From NCBI GenBank assembly GCA_034440575.1, contig JAOTOL010001365.1:248001-312000 (forward strand): 64,000 nt of DNA, in the 5' to 3' direction. Of this stretch, positions 58,617 through 64,000 are shown piece by piece (the stretch's first letter is position 1; each line of letters starts with the position of its first letter). This DNA comes from Imbricaverruca yamaguchii (lineage: Eukaryota > Arthropoda > Thecostraca > Neoverrucidae). The notes under the pieces were generated by a model. It was given only the letters and a program-made list of their open reading frames with translations. It was not told the DNA's origin and ran no database searches. The translations under genes and the position numbers were made by a program.

Positions 58617-58925
58617 ATGGCCAGGCCGACGGCAGGAACCAGCCGCAGGATCGCCAGACCGGCCAACGGCAGGAACCAGCTGCAGGATTGCCAGACCGGC
58701 CGACGGCAAGAACCAGCTGCAGGATCATCAGACCGGCCGACGGCAAGAACCAGCCGCAGGATCATCAGACCGGCCGACGGCAAGAACCAGCTGCAGGATT
58801 GTCAGGATCGTCAGGCCGGTCGACGGTAGGAACCAGCCGCAGGTTTGTCAGGATCGGCCGAAGGCAGGAACCAATTGCAGGATCGTCAGACCGGTCGACG
58901 GCAAGATCGTCAGACATCGTCAAAT
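58617..58925. repeat. Minisatellite, 37-bp unit, in ROGDI intron 3
   Basis: About eight copies of GACCGGCCGACGGCAAGAAC plus CAGCTGCAGGATCATCA, starting about 65 bp from the acceptor of the last ROGDI exon. Confidence 0.95.
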
Positions 58926-59480
58926 GTCAAGGTTGTCACACATCATGAGCCGGAGTCGATCACCTCGAAATCCCCAAACTTGGGCATGCTCCCATACCCT
59001 GCACACCAGGCAGCATGAGAAAAGCCTCAAGAGCCCCAGGAGTATGCTCAAGTATGAAACCTTTAACCACATACCTCCACCTCATGTACCTTAGCACAGT
59101 AGTGCAGGCAAACAATGGGAAAAAAAACAAGAACTTGATTTCCCTTGATACAAATTCCTTCCCTTCTTCCGATGGTGCATGTTTAGCGCTCAAGCTTACT
59201 CCCTGCTGCACCAGCGTGTTGCCATCCCACAAGTTATCCTGGTTATATGTTGCTTGCCCCAGCATGCAGCAAGTGCCTATTCCATATTCTAACGTATTCA
59301 CTGCATTTTGAAGTGCTTTCCATATTTCATGAAAAGATTATGGAATACCAATACTCCACACCGACAACGCCCTCGAACATCAGGCACCAACAGAGACCCG
59401 GGCACGAAACACCGACAAGCCGCGCCAGCAAATATAACCACCGCCAAGGGGCACCGACATCCTGGAGCGGCGGGCGCCAC

Positions 59481-59716
59481 CTGAGCATGAGGTCGTCCAC
59501 GCAGCCGCCCAGTTTGGCGGCGATCACGCGCAGGAACGGCACGTCCATGGCCTGCTGGCGGCCGTGCACCAGTTGCTGCAGCCGGAGCGCCGCGTCGGCC
59601 GCGCGACGCGCCTCCGCCAGCCAGTTGGCCGAGTCCTGCAGCTGGTGCAGCTGCCACGGAGACTCCGGCTGGATCGACGTCTTGTGGATCATGTTCGGGT
59701 GCTTCTGGATCTTCAC
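59481..59716 (-). CDS. rogdi: ROGDI exon 3, central helices
   Basis: A 236-bp exon, phase 0 at its start and phase 2 at its end. The acceptor is CACTCGCTGCTGCAG|GTGAAG and the donor GCTCAG|GTGGCG. It encodes 78 residues with the family signature PWQLHQLQDSANWLAEA, then a helix-rich segment ending GGCVDDLML. These correspond to the two long helices of the ROGDI bundle (family knowledge). Intron 2 on its 5' side carries a SINE-like insertion at 59880-60060. Confidence 0.92.
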
Positions 59717-59879
59717 CTGCAGCAGCGAGTGAGGACGATGTGAGCAGGTGGGTCAACTCCGACTGATGCTTGCCGGCCATTCCGGTCAACTCCATTCTCG
59801 TGCCTGCCGTGCTGGATAATTCAAAGGTTGATGAATATAGTGACGTTGGTATGCGCACATGTTGCTGATTAGTATATAG

Positions 59880-60060
59880 CTATTGACATTTCTATTGGCG
59901 ATACGCTATATAGCATCGCCAACCTCTCACGCAGATTGATCACGGGTGGACTCGATAATTCCCCAAGGTATCAGATTTGAACCCACAACCTTGCGACCAA
60001 GAGTCAACGTGACCCAAAGCGCCTCGCCCAATTCAAGATCCACAAGCATCCTGAGCACAA
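59880..60060 (-). mobile_element. SINE-like element, family B, copy 3, in ROGDI intron 2
   Basis: The - strand has box B GTGGGTTCAAATC and the shared 3' domain CTGCGTGAGAGGTTGGCGAT. The box A part is degraded. It lies in the sense orientation in ROGDI intron 2. Confidence 0.6.
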
Positions 60061-60424
60061 CTGGTAATCCGACATCGCAAAGCAGCTAGCCATACAAAAA
60101 CGAAAAATCGAGCGGAGCGATGAAGGTACAAAATTACTTCAGCCTCACAGGGCACCCACTTTGAAACCCTTCAGATGAACAAGAAAGCATTGGAGCTGAT
60201 GTGCCTTGCGACTGGAGTGGAGTGTTTGTGTCGTCGTCATTGGCACCCGCTGTAATCACCCGAGCATGGGGCACACAACTGCCTGACATACAGACGGCTA
60301 ATGGTGGCATGCCATGACAACGGCAGACATGGTGGCATGGTCCCAGACCCGACCAGTCGACCACAGCCGGCAGGGCCGGCCGGGCCGTCACCATGTCTGC
60401 CGGGTCTGCACCGCCGGCACCAAC

Positions 60425-60521
60425 CTGCAGCTCGGCCTGCACGATCGCGGCGCCCTCCATGACGAGCACGCACTTGGCCGTGTCACTGCCGCTCTGGTTG
60501 GACGTCTGCTGCATCACGAAC
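60425..60521 (-). CDS. rogdi: ROGDI exon 2
   Basis: A 97-bp exon, entered in phase 2 (AG+G restores Arg) and left in phase 0. The acceptor is CTGTGTTCAG|G and the donor CTGCAG|GTTGGT. It encodes 32 residues beginning FVMQQTSNQSG and ending IVQAELQ. The CVLVMEG strand aligns by eye with GVLTLQG of the human protein. The phase agreement with both neighbours is the main reason for choosing these sites over nearby GT/AG alternatives. Confidence 0.9.
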
Positions 60522-61207
60522 CTGAACACAGGCGCGTGGTAGGTCACTGCGCGGTCCAGATGTCTCGCGCAAGATTCCGTCGAAATCATCGGGGAGGGAC
60601 CGAGCGGTTAAGCTCCTCCTGAAACTGTCTCCATCTTGTGGATGACCATGGACCTGATGGCTAAGTGTAGTGAGTAATTAGTGTAGCTCGTAATGTTCAA
60701 TAATTCATGTGGAATCTTCACCGAACAGAAACTTGTGCTGACCTAGTTACAATTCAACTTTAGTCTTCCTGAACTTACATTTACGAGGCTTCACAAACCA
60801 AACCATGCACAGGATGAACCGTCCTTTCATAGTCATCATAGCTAACACTGAAATCAAATGCATGTGATAGAAAATGTCGATGTAATCTGCGGCTTCACTA
60901 GTCCTTTATAGCACCTCACGAGACAACCGAACGATCACACCAAGCTGCCCATAGTGGCACGAGATAAGGTAAACTGGGAGCAACATAGCCAAGCCAAGTT
61001 CATCGCGGCATGAGCGAATGCCAAACTTGACGCAGCATAGCAAAGCTAGGTCCATCGCGGCATCAGAGAGCGTCAGACCGGACAAAACACAGTCAAGCTG
61101 CCATATACAGCCATAGGCCCCGCTCAGCGTGGCGCCAGTCCTAACGAGCGCCAGGTCCAGGGCTGGACGATCGACACGACGCTGCCGAGTACGTCGCACC
61201 AACACCG

Positions 61208-61395
61208 TGAGTGGGGCGGCAATGGCCGAGTGGTTAAAGTATCGAACTCTGGGTACCGAAGGTCCCGGGCTCAACACTCGCACCACTCGGGACATTTCCC
61301 AATCGCGCGGCCCACCGACGAAACAGTGTGGGCGGCGCCACTAGCCGCCATCGTGCACAAAGTGCGCCAATAAACAGACAAAACAGGTAGACCGT
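61208..61395 (+). mobile_element. tRNA-derived SINE-like element, family A, copy 3, in ROGDI intron 1
   Basis: Starts GGGGCGGCAATGGCCGAGTGG with box A; the degraded box B is GGGCTCAACAC. It then follows the family A body (GGACATTTCCCAATCGCGCG, GTGGGCGGCGCCACTAGCCG) up to CCAATAAACAGACAAAACAG. It lies antisense within ROGDI intron 1, about 70 bp from the exon 1 donor. Its clear divergence from copies 1 and 2 shows an independent insertion. Confidence 0.8.
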
Positions 61396-61462
61396 CGGTG
61401 GCGACCGCACGTGCCGTCGCCACCGACGGCCAGCGGTCCCCCCCCCACCGGGCGGCACGCAC

Positions 61463-61665
61463 CTCTCCTGCGTGACCACGTCGTCGGGCCGCAGCGGCGC
61501 CGGAAACGCGGTCATGCAGTCGTCGACGGTGGCGACCACCTGCGCCAGCGAGCGGAACACCTCCTGCGAGAGGAACCAGCAGGCCTCGCCATCGGGCGTC
61601 TCCGGCGCGCTGGCGACCGCGCTGGCGGCCGCGCCGGCCGGCATCGGCGGCACATCCGTGCTCAT
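61463..61665 (-). CDS. rogdi: ROGDI exon with start codon
   Basis: The start ATG at 61665-61663 sits in an ideal Kozak context (GCCGCCATGA) and opens a 67-codon segment plus two bases. An Ala/Pro-rich N-terminus of about 25 residues precedes the conserved first helix with GEACWFLSQEVFRSL. The donor is GAGAG|GTGCGT (GT at 61462-61461). Upstream, CACTTTTTTCCAG|AGCGGG (acceptor AG at 61752-61751) is a strong 3' splice site, so this exon may carry 85 bp of 5' UTR joined to a non-coding first exon farther upstream. No promoter was assigned. Confidence 0.9.
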
Positions 61666-61750
61666 GGCGGCGCTGGCACCCGGTCGGGGCCCGACTCTGC
61701 CCAGCTGCTGACGCCCGCACCGGGACCGGCTCTGTCCACGTGATCCCGCT

Positions 61751-63283
61751 CTGGAAAAAAGTGGTGTTATTTGGCACGGGCTGCAGCACAGTTGCACAAT
61801 GTTGAATGTAAGTATGCTCTTTCTTCACAGATTGGCAGTGGCACATCGAAGCCTTCTTAGGGAATTTTTTAAAAAGAATTCTTCAAACTCGATTGAGAGC
61901 CTTTTCAAATACCAGGAAATAAAAGTGCCGAATCTTCAACAGCTAGTTTCCACAACGACAGTTTCCAATCAAAGTTATCTTCAAAGAAATTCTCTTTCCA
62001 GATGCCAGTGTCATGTGGTGGGTATGCTTCGCTTCACAATGCCTACCTATTCTGCTGCACACAATTGAACATAACACCTGCATTCTACTGATGCTTCATC
62101 TATTTCTGGAACCACAAGGCAGTGTTCTAAAATGGATTTTGTACTCAGTGTCAGAGGCGAAATGAATTCTCAAATGGTAGTACAAGGGGAAATTTCAACA
62201 AAAGTTGGAGAAGGTTCAGAATGCAAGCAACATAACACCTCTTAGCATTTGGGTTACCCAATGTATTCCCAAAGAAGGAATACATGAAATAAAGACCAAT
62301 TTTTGTGTGGAAAGATTATATAAAAAGTAACAATGTTTACTCTTTTACAACCTGTGATCTATGCTAGAAGGGGAAGTGGAGAATAAGTTATGAGACAAGG
62401 GGTGCTGTATACTTTTTTTTAGGTGCCATCATGTACACAACTTCACAGATTTCCCATAATGCATTCATGTGTCTACTTGACTCAAATCACCATTGACAAA
62501 ACTGCATCATGCAAGTTTGGGATGCAAAATTTGTTTCTTGAGAGAGTAAAGACATCATCAGCTTTGCCAAGGCAGACACAAAAACGAAGCTCACAAGTTA
62601 TTCTCAAATTCCCCCATGACTGAATGAGCTGAAAGAACTGACTTAAAATGCAAGCAATACCTGTATCTTTTGCATACCTTTGAGGGGGAAAGTGCCTCCC
62701 AGTATTAGCTTTGATCCCCCAATAATTCAAACTTTAACATTGAACCATGTGAAGTGTCCCCAAACCATTTTTGCATGCCAATACTTCTTTCATTTTGCCC
62801 CACCCCCAATAATTTCCATTATTTTTTGTGGCCATGTGCCAAAGGGAAGCTACCTTCCTATGTGGAGGACACATACAGCCCCTTTGTATGTCCCTGATAT
62901 ATACATGTATACAAACAAAGGCATGGATGCATACCAGCAAGCATGCCACCTCACATTCATGCAAATTAACACCCAGGACTGAAATTACAACTTACCTACA
63001 AAATATTAAATACCCAGCTCTGGTTTCCAGTTGCACACTAGATGTTCCCAAAGTGTACTGTAGACTCTAGTGTTGCTGGTGGCACAAACCATGGGCGACT
63101 GCTCACATCCATCATATATCCCATCCCTATTCAATTTCTTCTTTAAAAACAGTTCAAGAATAGAGAAAAGTCCCATTTACATGTTATTCTGCATGTCAAC
63201 TGAAGAGTAGGCATTTGCTGAGGAAATGGGTAGTTGCATCATGTTAACCATAAACAGTGCATTATAAAAATGAATTCCCAGAA
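61751..63283. other. AT-rich, CpG-poor block upstream of ROGDI
   Basis: Abrupt change to AT-rich, TG/CA-rich sequence without CpG. No exon, promoter or element boundary is identified before the LINE tail. It could be older TE sequence. Confidence 0.45.
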
Positions 63284-64000
63284 TTCATAAAGACATAAAG
63301 ACATAAAAGATTAGTACAACTATGAGCCACAAGGGCCCTTCTTGGTTGCACTCTGTACACTGAACCAGTTGCCCACCAAATCTGTCAATCAGCCCTCCCT
63401 GTAATACTGAAAAGCAAGCCCTCTATTCTTATAATGATTGTCTATGCTGTTTTTAAAGATGTTCAATGTGCTGCTACTGACGATGTTTTCTGGCAGCTGG
63501 TTCCAGTGTTCCACTACCCTGTTGGTGAAGAAAGTTTGCCTTAACCTTGTTCTGCTGTGGTTAACTTTAATTTTGAATTTATGACCTCTAATTGCATCAT
63601 TTCTGTTAACTTCAAACATTTCCCCAAGGTATCCCCTCTCCAGACCATTTACAAATTTAAAGACCTCGATGAGATCTCCTCTCAGCCTTCTATATCTAAG
63701 TGAAAACATATTCAATTTCTTCAATCTTTCCTCATATGCCAGGTTGCTTATGCCATTAACCATTTTTGTAGCCCTCTTTTGTACTCTCTCCAAAAGCCAA
63801 CAATCTTTTTCATAGCTAGGAGACCAAGCTTGGATGCAGTATTCCAAATGTGGCCTGACGTATGCACAGTAAAGCTTCCTGATCACTTCCTCACTTCTGT
63901 ATGATACATTCCTATTTATTGCCCCGAGCATTCTCAGTGCCTTCTTCCTGGCTTCCTTGGTCTGTTCTGATGCCCCCAGTTTTGTGTTTAGAATAACACC
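63284..64000 (-). mobile_element. CR1-like LINE, 3' end
   Basis: The coding frame at 63389-64000 is followed by a 3' UTR of only about 75 bp. A short run of the 8-nt unit TTTATGTC (two to three copies, + strand 63284-63314) ends the element. Short octamer tails in place of poly(A) are typical of CR1/L2-type LINEs. The 5' remainder is beyond the right edge. Confidence 0.85.
63389..64000 (-). CDS. Non-LTR retrotransposon reverse transcriptase, C-terminal part (runs off window)
   Basis: The frame is open from the window edge to a TGA at 63391-63389 (203 codons). It carries the thumb and C-terminal pattern typical of CR1/jockey-like LINE reverse transcriptases: RKLYCAYVRPHLEYCIQAWS, then LLERVQKRATKMV, YEERLKKLNMFSLRYRRLRGD (first 20 shown by family), EVFKFVNG, and near the end FFTNRVVEHWNQLP. 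There is no stop or frameshift in the visible part, so this copy is young or still intact here. The palm with its catalytic Asp pair lies outside the window. The protein is needed for target-primed reverse transcription of the element itself, not for the host. Confidence 0.93.
   Translation of the reverse strand, partial: GVILNTKLGASEQTKEARKKALRMLGAINRNVSYRSEEVIRKLYCAYVRPHLEYCIQAWSPSYEKDCWLLERVQKRATKMVNGISNLAYEERLKKLNMFSLRYRRLRGDLIEVFKFVNGLERGYLGEMFEVNRNDAIRGHKFKIKVNHSRTRLRQTFFTNRVVEHWNQLPENIVSSSTLNIFKNSIDNHYKNRGLAFQYYREG

Larger units (their letters stand above)
58186..61665 (-). other. rogdi: ROGDI homologue, complete coding gene (four exons)
   Basis: Gene-level entry. Four coding exons join in phase into 300 codons plus stop; the human protein is 287 residues (recalled). 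ROGDI is the animal counterpart of yeast Rav2 and works with DMXL and WDR7 proteins in the RAVE complex that assembles the V1 and Vo parts of the V-ATPase on endosomes and synaptic vesicles. Family landmarks appear in the expected order: the N-terminal helix E.CWFLSQEVFRSLAQ, then TQERFVMQ (compare KQENFILG), the strand CVLVMEGAAIVQAELQV (compare GVLTLQGDALSQADVNL), PWQLHQLQDSANWLAEA (compare QWKLQQIQDARNHVSQA), LMLRLKRGRDCL (compare VMLQLTRARNRL), and the C-terminal FQMCQQIKNKL (compare LQLCQQLKDKI). Introns are 941, 708 and 928 bp and contain two SINE-like insertions and one minisatellite. Confidence 0.92.

Noticed and set aside
61208..61285. Functional tRNA-Leu/Ser gene
   Set aside because: Boxes A and B are present, but box B is degraded, arms do not pair, and homology continues for over 100 bp beyond as a SINE body.
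61737..61742. CACGTG E-box about 70 bp upstream of the ROGDI ATG as a lysosomal (CLEAR-type) promoter element
   Set aside because: Attractive because ROGDI serves the V-ATPase, but the flanks match poorly and the site lies just inside a likely UTR exon after a strong acceptor, not in an evident promoter.

Overview
This is eukaryotic, intron-containing, repeat-dominated nuclear DNA. The genes are split into short exons with GT..AG junctions, and the non-coding sequence is packed with minisatellites, tRNA-derived SINE-like elements and decayed non-LTR retrotransposons. There are no bacterial-style operons. The retroelement types, a TATA plus TCAGT-type initiator, and retention of a p75 neurotrophin-receptor-like gene suggest an invertebrate, most plausibly a crustacean-type arthropod. 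That assignment is inference, not proof.

Two real host genes can be reconstructed from exon phase and family motifs. (1) On the + strand, four exons (18280-18423, 30154-30309, 39247-39357, 40723-40940) join in frame, every junction phase 1, into the C-terminal 208 residues of a p75NTR/NGFR-like TNF-receptor-family protein: stalk, transmembrane segment with an embedded cysteine, juxtamembrane region and C-terminal death domain. The cysteine-rich ligand-binding exons were not found and probably lie upstream of the window. (2) On the - strand, four exons (61665-61463, 60521-60425, 59716-59481, 58552-58186) join into a complete 300-residue ROGDI homologue, a RAVE-complex subunit involved in V-ATPase assembly.

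The most striking observation is that the transmembrane segment of the p75-like receptor is split by an intron whose two splice junctions are each tandemly amplified. A 63-bp unit carrying the end of the first half-transmembrane exon plus its 5' splice site is repeated about 16 times. A 60-bp unit carrying the 3' splice site plus the start of the second half is repeated about four times. Both periods are multiples of three, so neighbouring copies could splice in frame until a TGA (donor side) or a 58-bp copy (acceptor side) closes the series.

Layout: 1-9 kb, nine or more unrelated minisatellites and a long (GA)n tract; 9-13 kb, SINE- and LINE-derived sequence; 13.5-17.2 kb, a 3.7-kb minisatellite; 18-41 kb, the p75-like gene with about 15 arrays in its introns; 41-46 kb, AT-richer TE debris including a broken LINE with a recognisable YADD box, and a candidate core promoter; 46.8-52.9 kb, five consecutive arrays; 53.2-56.0 kb, a 1.4-kb tandem segmental duplication; 56-57.5 kb, unassigned; 57.5-61.8 kb, ROGDI with arrays in its 3' flank and intron 3 and SINEs in introns 1 and 2; 61.8-64 kb, an AT-rich block ending in a CR1-like LINE that runs off the window. 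By rough addition, minisatellites cover over a third of the window. Hundreds of long open frames on both strands are by-products of these arrays and are not annotated as genes.
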